Shown here piece after piece: positions 42,137 to 50,622 of a stretch of 64,000 nt of DNA (position 1 is the stretch's first letter; each line of letters starts with the position of its first letter). The stretch lies in assembly GCF_004331345.1 (NCBI RefSeq), contig NZ_SJJZ01000002.1:1364001-1428000 (forward strand), written 5' to 3'. The stretch comes from Kribbella soli. GTDB lineage: Bacteria; Actinomycetota; Actinomycetes; Propionibacteriales; Kribbellaceae. The notes under the pieces were generated by a model. The model was not told where the DNA came from. It made no database searches and saw only the letters and a list, made by a program, of their open reading frames with translations. The position numbers were made by a program, and so were the translations under genes.

Positions 42137-43339
42137 TTAGGCGACGTTCAGAAGTTTCGCATACAGGTCGAAGACTCCGAACGCGAGCGGTACGAAGGCG
42201 ACCATCGCGGCGACCTCGATCGCGTCGAGGATCTGTGAGGCGCGGGCCTGGAGGTGTTGGGGTGACTCAGGGCGCATCCCGAAGGCAGCGACCATACCGA
42301 CCACGACGAGGAGGCCGACGGCGATCAGCGCGCCCCCGGCTTCCTTGGTGGACAGGACGAACGTGAGCACCAGCATGATGCTCAGCGCTGCCGCGCACAG
42401 GACCGCGACCTCGGTCAGCAGCGGGTACAGCCGCGCTCGGGACGCGAGCAGGAACGCCAGCACCACCGCGGCACTGATCGACCAGCCGTTCCAGGTCCGC
42501 AGCATCACAACGGCCGACGCGACCGACGACATCGCGACCGGAACAGTGGCCAGCGCGATCCCGAGGTGCGCCGCGTTGATCGCCGAATGTACGTCGATGC
42601 GCTGGACCTCAGCGCCCTGGGCCCGTCGGTCGTCGAGCGCGGTCAAGCCCGACATCGCCAGCCCGATCCTCGGCAGCAACCCGAGCATCAGCACGGACAA
42701 CGCCCCGGCCACGACGCCGACCCGATCCGCATCGATGCCGAGCCGCACACCGCCGATCCAGCACACCGCGAACGCCACGGTGACGGAGCCGCCGAGCACG
42801 CCGCCCCGGGCCAATCCGGCCCCGGCGAACAGTACGGCGCCACTTCCCACACCGGCCGTACCGGCCGCGAACGCCATCGGCACCGACCAGCCGCCTGTGA
42901 TCGCCCAGACCACCAGCCCGATCGAGAGGCATCCGGTGGCGATCGACAACAGCGGGATACCGACCACCGGTCGCTGATAGCGGCCGAGCACAACGCCGCT
43001 GAACCGGCGGGCGGCGTCCGACTGACCCTCGGCGCTGCCCATGTTCTGCTTGGCCGTGGTCACCTGCTCGTTCTGCGCGGTGTTCATCGCGGTCCCGACG
43101 CCGTGCTGGCCGACGGCGAGGTGCGCCATGCCCGCGTTCAGGCTCGCGGCGATGCTGTCGACGTTCTGTTTGAAGGCGTCGAACTGCTTCTTGCCCTCAC
43201 CGCCGAACTTCCCCTCCAGCGGCGCGGCGGCGTCGACGAGCTGCTTGACCAGTCCGCCCAGGTCCTGCGCCCGGCCGGCGGTGCCCTTCGCCGCCTGGTC
43301 GAACGCGCCCTGACTCATGTCCCATCGCTGACCAGCCAT
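42137..43339 (-). CDS. WXG100-domain protein fused to an EccD-like membrane domain
   Basis: A 400-residue uninterrupted frame. Residues 1-112 look like a whole WXG100/Esx protein: two helices around an FGG turn at 45-47 in place of WxG, and the start RWDMSQGAFDQAA. Residues 125-400 hold about nine membrane helices and end like EccD of type VII secretion (RPESPQHLQARASQILDAIE, VAFVPLAFGVFDLY). EccD normally carries a ubiquitin-like N-domain and 11 helices; here the Esx module replaces it. No other type VII genes are nearby. Role unknown; possibly a membrane-tethered Esx protein or a deletion fusion. Confidence 0.75.
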   Translation of the reverse strand: MAGQRWDMSQGAFDQAAKGTAGRAQDLGGLVKQLVDAAAPLEGKFGGEGKKQFDAFKQNVDSIAASLNAGMAHLAVGQHGVGTAMNTAQNEQVTTAKQNMGSAEGQSDAARRFSGVVLGRYQRPVVGIPLLSIATGCLSIGLVVWAITGGWSVPMAFAAGTAGVGSGAVLFAGAGLARGGVLGGSVTVAFAVCWIGGVRLGIDADRVGVVAGALSVLMLGLLPRIGLAMSGLTALDDRRAQGAEVQRIDVHSAINAAHLGIALATVPVAMSSVASAVVMLRTWNGWSISAAVVLAFLLASRARLYPLLTEVAVLCAAALSIMLVLTFVLSTKEAGGALIAVGLLVVVGMVAAFGMRPESPQHLQARASQILDAIEVAAMVAFVPLAFGVFDLYAKLLNVA

Positions 43340-43412
43340 CTCTCGGTTCCTCCTGAGCCCGTTCGGCGTTCACAGTCGACTCAGGGTTCCCGACGCCGCT
43401 TTCAAATCGCTT

Positions 43413-44258
43413 TCATCGGGTCAGTGCGGCTCGGTAGTGGGTCGGGCGCATCGCCTTCAGCTCGCGGAAGCGGCGGTTGAAGTTGGCGAGGTTCCGGTAG
43501 CCGCTGCGCGCGGCGACCTCGGTCACCGGGAGCGAGGTCGTCGTGAGCAGACGGCAGGCTGTCTCCACTCGCAGCTGGTTGACGTAGTCGGTGAGCGTGC
43601 AGCCGATGGCGCGGCGGAAGAAGCGGCTGAACGACGTCGGCGACATGTGCACGAGCGCGGCGACCTCGTCCAGGAGCACCGGCTCGGTATGAGCTTTCTG
43701 CAGATACCGGACCACCACATCGATCCGGTCGCGTACGGCGGTGCTCGGCGCCGCGGCGTACCCGGCGCCGGTGACAGGGGTCGCCGTCGTGTCGGCGGCA
43801 AGTCGATGCAGTACGTCGAGAAGCCGCGTCGTCTGGACCGCCGGCGTGAGATGCGGAAGACCGGCGATGTCCGCCTGCAGTTCCGGTGCCACGTCGCTGA
43901 AGTACAGCCCGCGGGCCGCGCCGCCCAGGAGGTCGCGGACGGCACCGAACTGCGGGAGCTCGAAGAAGCCCGCGCCGAGGAAGTCGTGCCGGAACTGGGT
44001 GACCGCGGCCTCCGACGGCTGATCGGACGGCTCGGACGCGTAGGTGTGCGGCAGATCGGGGCCGAGCAGCACCAAGTCACCAGGGAGGTACCGCTCGACG
44101 GTGGTACCCACATACCTCGTGCCCGATCCGGCAGAGATCAGGGTGAGCTCGTACTCCCGATGGAAATGCCACGCGAAGTCGAAGCACCGTTCGCGCCTCG
44201 TGAAGCACGTGAACGTCGTACCGCTGGGTACTCCCGGCCGTTCGTAGCGCGGCTTCAT
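43413..44258 (-). CDS. AraC-family regulator with cupin sensor domain
   Basis: A 281-residue regulator: N-terminal cupin-like domain (HFHREYELTLISAGSGTRYVG, PGDLVLLGPDLPHTY) and C-terminal double helix-turn-helix (LDEVAALVHMSPTSFSRFFRRAIG; SLPVTEVAARSGYRNLANFNRRFR). ATG 44258 is preferred over the upstream GTG. Divergent from the phytanoyl-CoA dioxygenase gene, its likely target, an arrangement common in actinobacteria. Confidence 0.92.
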   Translation of the reverse strand: MKPRYERPGVPSGTTFTCFTRRERCFDFAWHFHREYELTLISAGSGTRYVGTTVERYLPGDLVLLGPDLPHTYASEPSDQPSEAAVTQFRHDFLGAGFFELPQFGAVRDLLGGAARGLYFSDVAPELQADIAGLPHLTPAVQTTRLLDVLHRLAADTTATPVTGAGYAAAPSTAVRDRIDVVVRYLQKAHTEPVLLDEVAALVHMSPTSFSRFFRRAIGCTLTDYVNQLRVETACRLLTTTSLPVTEVAARSGYRNLANFNRRFRELKAMRPTHYRAALTR

Positions 44259-44344
44259 CCACACATTCTAAGCGGGCAACTGAGTACCAGAACTGGGCAG
44301 CAGCGGCGTAGCACCCGAGGTCTGCGCTTGGAATCGTGGAAGCC

Positions 44345-45178
44345 ATGACGACCACGAACATCTCCGTCGACGAGCTCGAGACGCCGTACGACGGTCTGCC
44401 CCCGACCGCCACCGCCGACTTCAACCGCGACGGGTTCGTGCACCTGTCCGGCGTACTCAGCCCCGAGACAATCGCCGAATACGAGCCGACGATCACCTCC
44501 GAGGTGATCCGGCTGAACACCCAGGACCTGCCGCTGGCCGAGCGCGACACGTACGGCAAGGCGTTCCTGCAGGTGACCAACCTGTGGCGGCAGAACGAGA
44601 AGGTCAAGGAGCTCGTGTTCGCACGCCGCCTGGCCGGCATCGCGGCGCAGCTCCTCGGTGTTCACGCCGTACGTCTGTACCACGACCAGGCGCTCTACAA
44701 GGAGCCGAGCGGCGGCATCACCCCGTGGCACGCCGACCAGTACTACTGGCCGCTGTCCTCCGACCGGTGCGTGACGCTCTGGCTGCCCTTGCAGGAAACC
44801 CCGCTGGAGATGGGCCCGCTCGCCTTCGCCCGCGGCAGCCACAACTTCGCCTTCGGCCGCGACCTCCCGATCTCCGACGAGTCCGAGGAGCAACTCAAGA
44901 ACGCCGTGGCCGAGCAGTACTTCGAGGACGTCGTGGAACCGTTCGCACTCGGCGATGCCTCTTTCCACCGCGGCTGGACCTTCCACCACGCCGGCCCGAA
45001 CCGCGGCACCCAACCACGCCGCGTCATGACCGTCATCTACCTCGACGCCGACATCCGCGCCGCCGAACCGACCAACCAATTCCAGACCTCGGACCTCGGC
45101 AGCTGGATGCCAGGAACAGAGGTCGGCCAGGTCCCCCAGTCACCCCTGAACCCGATCCTGTACGCCGACGCCGGCTGA
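44345..45178 (+). CDS. Phytanoyl-CoA dioxygenase (PhyH) family oxygenase
   Basis: A 277-residue Fe(II)/2-oxoglutarate oxygenase. The iron triad is visible as WHADQYYW (His and Asp) and the later HHAGPNR (His), with an Arg following for 2-oxoglutarate. The hydroxylation substrate is unknown. ATG 44345 is chosen; a GTG three codons upstream is in frame. The stop abuts the stop of the convergent ArsR gene with no intervening base. Confidence 0.9.
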   Translation: MTTTNISVDELETPYDGLPPTATADFNRDGFVHLSGVLSPETIAEYEPTITSEVIRLNTQDLPLAERDTYGKAFLQVTNLWRQNEKVKELVFARRLAGIAAQLLGVHAVRLYHDQALYKEPSGGITPWHADQYYWPLSSDRCVTLWLPLQETPLEMGPLAFARGSHNFAFGRDLPISDESEEQLKNAVAEQYFEDVVEPFALGDASFHRGWTFHHAGPNRGTQPRRVMTVIYLDADIRAAEPTNQFQTSDLGSWMPGTEVGQVPQSPLNPILYADAG

Positions 45179-46126
45179 TCACGGCAGGTCGGAGAGCTGG
45201 TCACCTAGTGGGGTGCGTTCGTAGATGACGGCTCGGCCGCTGCGGCGTGTCCGGACCAGGCCCTGTGCAGCCATTGCGCGGAGGGCCTGGTTCGCGGCCG
45301 ATGGTGACACGCCGAACCTGTCCGCCAGTGCGGTCGTCGACTGGCCGGAACCGATGGCTCGGAGATAGCGAAGGCGGTGCGGGCTGAGCAAGCCCGCGCC
45401 GCCCGGGACGTCGGTCGCGTCGGACCACATCGCTCGCTGGTTCGTCGCGCGGTAGATCACCATCGGGTCCGAGTCGGTCAGCGGCGTCGAGCTGCTCAGG
45501 GTGAACAGTGACGGTACGACGAACAACGGCCGCCCACGCGTATGGAGGGTGAGATCGTCGTGACCGTTGAGGATCTGAGCCGTGATGGACGTCGGATCGG
45601 CCCGAACGCCTGGCCCGCAACGGTTCAGGGTGGCGATCACCCCCTCCGCCGCCAGCGATCTGGCACGGACCGCGACATCGGTGTCGAGGATCGCGCGCAT
45701 CCGCGGCCAATGCGGCTGAAACGCCAGTCGCCAGTACGCCGCCAGCGCATCCGCCAACCGATCGCCGAAGGATCGCCCACTGGATCCCAGTCGACGCGGT
45801 ACGCCGCCGACCGCGAACTCGATGTCCGCGCCGAGCGTGCGCAGGTCCTGGTCCCGCAGGTAGGCGAGCTGGGCGTCGATGGTCAGCGGTACGCCTACCC
45901 GCGGATTGAACAGGTCGGGTGTGTCGAAGTTCGGGCCGATCAGTCCGCTCAGCACATCGAGCGGAAGTTGGTCGCGGACCTGGCAGGCGGCGGCGTACCA
46001 GGGAGCCTGGAGCGGGTAGCTGGTGGGCGACCGCAGCGCGCGCAGCGAGTTGCCGAGCTCAGTGAGTGGCGAGACCGCGAAGCGCACCAGTCCGTAGTCG
46101 CCGGGCTCCAGCTGATAGCGCGCCAC
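45179..46126 (-). CDS. ArsR-type regulator with DUF5937-like N-domain
   Basis: A 315-residue protein. The N-terminal 200 residues resemble DUF5937 (FAVSPLTELGNSLRAL) and the C-terminus is an ArsR winged helix (LLSPHRLRYLRAIGSGQSTTALADRFGVSPSAANQALRAMA). GTG start at 46126. It lies 20 bp downstream of the M23 peptidase gene on the same strand. Target and signal unknown. Confidence 0.85.
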   Translation of the reverse strand: MARYQLEPGDYGLVRFAVSPLTELGNSLRALRSPTSYPLQAPWYAAACQVRDQLPLDVLSGLIGPNFDTPDLFNPRVGVPLTIDAQLAYLRDQDLRTLGADIEFAVGGVPRRLGSSGRSFGDRLADALAAYWRLAFQPHWPRMRAILDTDVAVRARSLAAEGVIATLNRCGPGVRADPTSITAQILNGHDDLTLHTRGRPLFVVPSLFTLSSSTPLTDSDPMVIYRATNQRAMWSDATDVPGGAGLLSPHRLRYLRAIGSGQSTTALADRFGVSPSAANQALRAMAAQGLVRTRRSGRAVIYERTPLGDQLSDLP

Positions 46127-46146
46127 GGCCGATTGTAAGCATGGGG

Positions 46147-47205
46147 TCAGCTGGTGCGGTTGTAGATCGCGTTGCCCGGGCAGGCGGTGACGCCGAGGCG
46201 GGTCGCGCAGCCGGTGTACTGGCTCGAGCCGTTCCACCAGGTCCAGCCGCCGATGGTGCGGCCGTGCAGCCAGGTGTACGTGCCGTTGTAGTTGGCGTCG
46301 TACGTCCGCAGACTCCAGTGGACGTGGTCGCCCGTCGCGGAGCCACCGGCGCAGACGTCTCGGCCGATGTTGCCCAGCAACGCGCTCGTCCCCACCGGGG
46401 TCGCGTTGTAGTAGGTGGCGTTGTACATGTGGTAGTAGTCCGTCGAGAAGCCGTTCGGGTGGATCACTCGCGTCCAGCCGCCACCAGCGCCGCACATCGA
46501 CGTGGCCGTACCGTCGCGCGAGGAGCGGACGCGCCCGCTGGCGTTGCCGCCGGCAAGGTCCAAGCTGCTCCAGTAGCCGTTCACGCCATCACTGGCGTGC
46601 GGGCCACCAGTGACGGTCATGTAGTAGTCCGGCATCCACGGCAGCAACAACCCACCGGTGTTGGCCGTGGTAGCCATGGTCGTCGCGGTCTGGTGCGTCG
46701 CGTACGCCGTCATGGTCCGACGCTCTGCGGCGCCGACGAGCGGGGACTTCGCGAAATAGTCAGCGAACTCGCTGTCACCCTCGACTCCGCTGACCCAGTG
46801 ACCGTCGAGGTAGCGAGCGATGTACAGCCAGCCCTCCGGATGAGCGCCTTCGGTGGCGGGAGCCTCGACGTACGCGACACCCCGCGCCCAGCCCGGCGTG
46901 GCCGACCGGACGTCGACGACGACCTTCCGTCCCTGGTCGGCAAGCTTGCCGAGGGCAACGGATGGGGCGAGACCCCGGCCGTCCTGGGACCGGCCCAACG
47001 CGTCGGCGGCGACCGCGTCGACCAGACTCCGGCCGGAGGCGCCGAGGACGCCCGCAACCTCAGCAGGCAACTTCACCTCGGCCGCTGCCGGACTCGGGTT
47101 CGCATCGGCGTAGCGGGGTGCCGCCGACGCCGTGGGCGCAACGGCGAAGACGGTTGCCGCGGCCAACGCAGCGGCGGACATTCTCACGGACAGTTTCGAG
47201 GGCAT
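46147..47205 (-). CDS. Secreted M23-family (LasA-like) metallopeptidase
   Basis: A 352-residue exported protein: Sec signal 1-28 (ending ASA), an uncharacterised region to about 185, then an M23 peptidase domain. Zinc ligands are suggested by GPHASDG (His, Asp) and GDHVHWSL (HxH). Such enzymes cleave peptidoglycan cross-bridges or small glycine-rich substrates. The C-terminal WNGSSQYTGCATRLG tail is typical of LasA-like proteins. AGAAGGG lies upstream of the ATG. Confidence 0.88.
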   Translation of the reverse strand: MPSKLSVRMSAAALAAATVFAVAPTASAAPRYADANPSPAAAEVKLPAEVAGVLGASGRSLVDAVAADALGRSQDGRGLAPSVALGKLADQGRKVVVDVRSATPGWARGVAYVEAPATEGAHPEGWLYIARYLDGHWVSGVEGDSEFADYFAKSPLVGAAERRTMTAYATHQTATTMATTANTGGLLLPWMPDYYMTVTGGPHASDGVNGYWSSLDLAGGNASGRVRSSRDGTATSMCGAGGGWTRVIHPNGFSTDYYHMYNATYYNATPVGTSALLGNIGRDVCAGGSATGDHVHWSLRTYDANYNGTYTWLHGRTIGGWTWWNGSSQYTGCATRLGVTACPGNAIYNRTS

Positions 47206-47456
47206 GGGCGGAACCCTTCTGTTCGATCTGACGAATGCCGCGAGTGTGACAGAGCCCTCCGCCCGCCAGCAGAAGATGAAGCGAAAGCCTTAATCAGCCA
47301 ACGAACTCTCTGTACGGCGGGGGTCGTGCGGCCGGTCCGGCATGCCGCCAGCGCCGCCAGGTTTCGCACGGCGCACGCCACTCCCCTTCCCGTTTGGGCC
47401 TGCACAGTACGACGACCACAGGGTCCCGCCTCCGGGACAGTGGTAGGTGCTTGGCA

Positions 47457-48161
47457 TTAGGAAGTCTTGTGGCGGGCGCCGCCCTCGAGGTGGATTGTTT
47501 CGCCGGAGATGAAGCCTGCGCGGAGTAGCCACATCACCGTGTCGACGACGTCGTCGGACTCGCCGTACCGTCCGACCAGCGTTCCCGCGGCGCTCTTGCT
47601 CAGCAAGCCGGCCTTGCCGTCGCCCAACCGGTCCCAAGCACCCGAGTCGACGACGCCGGGCGAGATGGCGTTGACCCGCACCGGGGCGAGGTCCGCTGCG
47701 AGATGGCGAGCGACGTACTCGACCGCACCGTTGGTCACCCCCTTGACCAGCGAGCCTGGTCCCGGCCGCCAACCGACAACCCCGGAGAACAACACGATCG
47801 ACCCGTTCGGTCGCAGTACCGGCGCGAAGTGCTTGGCGACCAGCATCGGTCCGATCACCTTCGCCGTGAACGCGGCGATCAGCTTGTCGTGATCCAGTGC
47901 GGCAGCCCGAACGTCGTGCGGCGCCGAACCGGTCGTCACGATGTGGTCGATCCCCTCCGCGAGCTGTGTCGCCGCGGCCGCCATCGTCGTCTCGTCCTGC
48001 AGATCGATGCGCACCGCGGTCGCGCCGATCTCGGCCGCCAGCGCCTCGGCGGCAGCCAGATCACGTGCACCGATCACAACGTCGTACCCGTCCTTCACCG
48101 CACGCCGCGCGACTGCCGCCCCCAGCGCCCGTGCACCGCCGATGACCAGGATCCGCTCCAT
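47457..48161 (-). CDS. SDR-family oxidoreductase with atypical active site
   Basis: A 234-residue Rossmann-fold short-chain dehydrogenase with nucleotide motif VIGGARALG, an NAD(P)-binding region and C-terminal NAISPGVVDSGAW. The usual catalytic YxxxK is missing: the equivalent stretch reads GSLVKGVTNGA, so Tyr is replaced. This occurs in a subset of SDRs of unclear activity. AGGAG precedes ATG 48161. Divergent from an HxlR regulator that probably controls it. Confidence 0.86.
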   Translation of the reverse strand: MERILVIGGARALGAAVARRAVKDGYDVVIGARDLAAAEALAAEIGATAVRIDLQDETTMAAAATQLAEGIDHIVTTGSAPHDVRAAALDHDKLIAAFTAKVIGPMLVAKHFAPVLRPNGSIVLFSGVVGWRPGPGSLVKGVTNGAVEYVARHLAADLAPVRVNAISPGVVDSGAWDRLGDGKAGLLSKSAAGTLVGRYGESDDVVDTVMWLLRAGFISGETIHLEGGARHKTS

Positions 48162-48193
48162 TTTCGTACTCCTTCTCGTAGGATCGGATCTCA

Positions 48194-48217
48194 CGGTATG
48201 GATTTGATACCGGTATC
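48194..48217. promoter_or_regulatory. Putative HxlR operator between SDR and HxlR genes
   Basis: CGGTAT (48194-48199), ATACCG (48207-48212) and CGGTAT (48211-48216) form an inverted repeat with 7-base spacer overlapping a perfect 12-bp palindrome GATACCGGTATC (48206-48217). It lies 33 bp upstream of the SDR start and just upstream of the chosen HxlR start. Confidence 0.6.
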
Positions 48218-48239
48218 TTCAACGGAACTGGGAGCGCTC

Positions 48240-48617
48240 ATGGGCAAGGCGTACAACGTGATGGCGGCGACCTGCCCGAGCCGAACCGTGCTCCACCGCA
48301 TCGGCGCCCGCTGGACCGTGTTCGTCGTCAACGCCCTCGACGACGGCCCCCGCCGCTTCACCGACCTCAAAGCACACATCCAAGGCATCACCCCGAAGGT
48401 CCTGACCGAGACGCTGCGCTCCCTCGAGGTCGACGGCCTGATCAGCCGGCACGAGTACGCCGAGAACCCGCCACATGTCGAATACGCCCTCACACCACTA
48501 GGACGCTCCCTCCTCGTCCCCCTCCGCGCCGTACGACTCTGGGCCGAACAACACGTCCCCGAAATACAAGCCGCCCGAGCCCACCACGAGAACCAGCCAT
48601 ACGCCGACCCAGCATGA
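48240..48617 (+). CDS. HxlR-family transcriptional regulator
   Basis: A 125-residue winged-helix regulator with an N-terminal Cys (CPSRTVLHRIGARWT) often used for redox or electrophile sensing, and the recognition region RRFTDLKAHIQGITPKVL. ATG 48240 is chosen because GGGAG stands 6 bases before it; the alternative ATG 48198 lies inside the putative operator. Divergent from the SDR gene, as in known HxlR/YodB-type pairs. Confidence 0.9.
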   Translation: MGKAYNVMAATCPSRTVLHRIGARWTVFVVNALDDGPRRFTDLKAHIQGITPKVLTETLRSLEVDGLISRHEYAENPPHVEYALTPLGRSLLVPLRAVRLWAEQHVPEIQAARAHHENQPYADPA

Positions 48618-48651
48618 GGGCCTCCCACCACCAGCTTTCGCGCGCTCCGCG

Positions 48652-48768
48652 GCCGTGGGATCTGCAGCTCGACAGGTAGTACACCGGCGAGACGCTGTAC
48701 GCACGGACACGTTCACGCTCAGGTGCACTACCCGGCCATCCGACACCTCCTGTCCAACTGCATGCTCA
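48652..48768 (-). repeat. 116-bp structured repeat, copy B
   Basis: Reverse complement of the element at 40985-41100 with about a dozen substitutions. It fills the gap between the convergent HxlR and serine protease genes. One outer end supplies the TGA stop of the protease. The terminal inverted repeats are less perfect on the protease side. Confidence 0.8.
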
Positions 48769-49671
48769 GTCGAGGAGGGTTTTGACGATGGTGGTCATTC
48801 GGTCTACGGGGATGGCGAAGCCGATGCCTATGTTGCCGGAGCGGGTGGTGCCCAGGGTGGCTATGGCGGTGTTGACGCCGACTACCTGACCGGCGGCGTT
48901 GACGAGGGGGCCGCCGGAGTTGCCGGGGTTGATGGCGGCGTCGGTCTGGATGGCCGACTGGCGGGTGCTGTTGTCGCCGAAGCGGGCCTGTCGGTTGACG
49001 GCGCTGACGATGCCGGCGGTCACCGTTCCTTCCAGGCCGAGTGGGGATCCGACGGCCAGCACCGGGTCGCCGACCCGGAGTTGCGCGGACCGGCCGAGCG
49101 TGAGCGCGCGCAGTCCCGCGGCGTCGGAGGTCGAGACCTGGAGTACGGCGAGGTCGTTGTCCTCGTCGGCGCCGACGACGCGGGCATCGACCGTACGGCC
49201 GTTCGACAGGACCAGTGAGACATCGCTCGCTCCTTCCACGACGTGGGCGTTGGTCACCACATGCCCTTGCTGGTCGATCGCGAAGCCCGAGCCGGTTGCG
49301 CGTCCTGCGCGTACTGAGACGACTCCTGGCAAGACGTTCGCGGCGGCTGCGGTGATGGATCCAGGGGCAGCTGCTGCTGGCGGGGCTGCTTGCTGGAGGT
49401 CCACAGCCGGGTCGCGCGCACCTGTGACGGCACCTGCTACTCCCCCGGCAGCGATCGAGAGTGCGAGCGTGCCGACCACGAACGCGGCGCGTCGACGAAC
49501 CGGAGTGCGTGTGACCGTCACCCCGGCCTGAGGTGCCGCGGCGGGAGAGGTGGGAACAAATGAGGGGGTCCTCTCCCGAGCGATGGCCGGGGTGACGGAG
49601 CCGGGGGTGACGGGTGGTGGGCCGGGGATGTAGTCGGGGCCGCGGAATGGGTGGCCTAGGTGTGGAGGCAT
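48766..49671 (-). CDS. Membrane-anchored trypsin-like serine protease (HtrA-like, no PDZ)
   Basis: A 301-residue protein: a Pro-rich cytoplasmic N-terminus (1-60), one membrane helix (about 61-82) and an extracellular S1C protease domain. The triad is His143 (TNAHVV), Asp173 (DNDLAVL) and Ser252 (GNSGGP). No PDZ domain follows, unlike most HtrA proteins. GGAG precedes the ATG. It is last in the MoxR-DUF58-VWA operon, 12 bp after the VWA gene, suggesting a shared envelope quality-control role. Confidence 0.9.
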   Translation of the reverse strand: MPPHLGHPFRGPDYIPGPPPVTPGSVTPAIARERTPSFVPTSPAAAPQAGVTVTRTPVRRRAAFVVGTLALSIAAGGVAGAVTGARDPAVDLQQAAPPAAAAPGSITAAAANVLPGVVSVRAGRATGSGFAIDQQGHVVTNAHVVEGASDVSLVLSNGRTVDARVVGADEDNDLAVLQVSTSDAAGLRALTLGRSAQLRVGDPVLAVGSPLGLEGTVTAGIVSAVNRQARFGDNSTRQSAIQTDAAINPGNSGGPLVNAAGQVVGVNTAIATLGTTRSGNIGIGFAIPVDRMTTIVKTLLD

Positions 49672-49683
49672 GTCAGCTCCTGA

Positions 49684-50622
49684 TCACGGGAGGCGGGAGA
49701 ACCAGAGCAGCGAGGCCAGCGCGGCCAGGAGCGCCGCGGCCAGGGCGATGCCCGCGACCAGGTTGGTGATCTCGCGGGGTTCGGTGGTCCAGCCGATGGA
49801 GGACTGCAGGTCGGAGTACACGTCACGCAACTGCTCGTCGTTCTCGGCCTCGTAGAAGGACCCGCTGGTCGCGTCCGCGAGACCCTTCAACGCCTCGGTG
49901 TCGGCGGGGACCGGGATGTCGCGCCCCTCCAGGTTCACGGTGCCCTCGGGTGTGCCGTACGCGATCGTCGACACGGGTACGCCGGCCTGCGTGGCCGCCT
50001 CGGCGGCGTCGTCGACCGGACTGCCCGCGGTGTTGCCGCCGTCGGACAACAGCACGATTCGGCTCGGCGGCGGATCGTCGGGATCGATTGTCCGGATCGC
50101 CTGCAGGCTTGTGAGTACGGCGTCCCCGATCGCCGTCGAGTCGCGCAACTGCAGACTGTTGATCGCGTCCACCGTCGCCTGATGATTCGTACTCGGCGCC
50201 GACACCACGGTCGCCGTCCGCGCGAAGGACACCAGCCCGACGTTGAACTTCTCCGGCAGGTCCCGCACGAACTCGACCGCCGCCTGTTTGGCGGTCTCGA
50301 ACCGGTTCGGCGCGACATCGGTCGCCGCCATCGAGTTCGAGATGTCCATCGCGACCAGCACGGTGGCGCGCTCCCGCGGGACCCGGATGTCAGCGACCGG
50401 CCGGGCGATCGCGATCGTCAGCACGGTCAGCGCGGCGAGGAAGGCCGCGGCCGGCGCGTGCCGGCGCCAGCCGGGCCGTACAGGGGCGACCTTCTCCAGC
50501 ATCGGAAGGGTCGCGAAGCGGACGGCGTACTTCGTCCTGCGTCGCTGGGCGATCAGGTACGCCGCCACGAGCGCGGCGACCAGCACCAACAGCCACAGCC
50601 ACAGGGGTTGCTCGAATCTCAT
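49684..50622 (-). CDS. VWA-domain membrane protein (BatA/BatB-like)
   Basis: A 312-residue protein with two N-terminal membrane helices (about 8-26 and 55-72), a von Willebrand A domain (about 85-280) with the MIDAS motif DISNS, and a C-terminal helix. Such proteins act as metal-dependent adaptors with MoxR ATPases. ATGA overlap with the DUF58 gene shows coupling. Confidence 0.9.
   Translation of the reverse strand: MRFEQPLWLWLLVLVAALVAAYLIAQRRRTKYAVRFATLPMLEKVAPVRPGWRRHAPAAAFLAALTVLTIAIARPVADIRVPRERATVLVAMDISNSMAATDVAPNRFETAKQAAVEFVRDLPEKFNVGLVSFARTATVVSAPSTNHQATVDAINSLQLRDSTAIGDAVLTSLQAIRTIDPDDPPPSRIVLLSDGGNTAGSPVDDAAEAATQAGVPVSTIAYGTPEGTVNLEGRDIPVPADTEALKGLADATSGSFYEAENDEQLRDVYSDLQSSIGWTTEPREITNLVAGIALAAALLAALASLLWFSRLP

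Noticed and set aside
47290..47457. A 55-codon minus-strand frame with two Cys (MPSTYHCPGGG...)
   Set aside because: No ribosome binding site, no known family and it lies between two well-started genes; it could be chance, though a small protein is not excluded.
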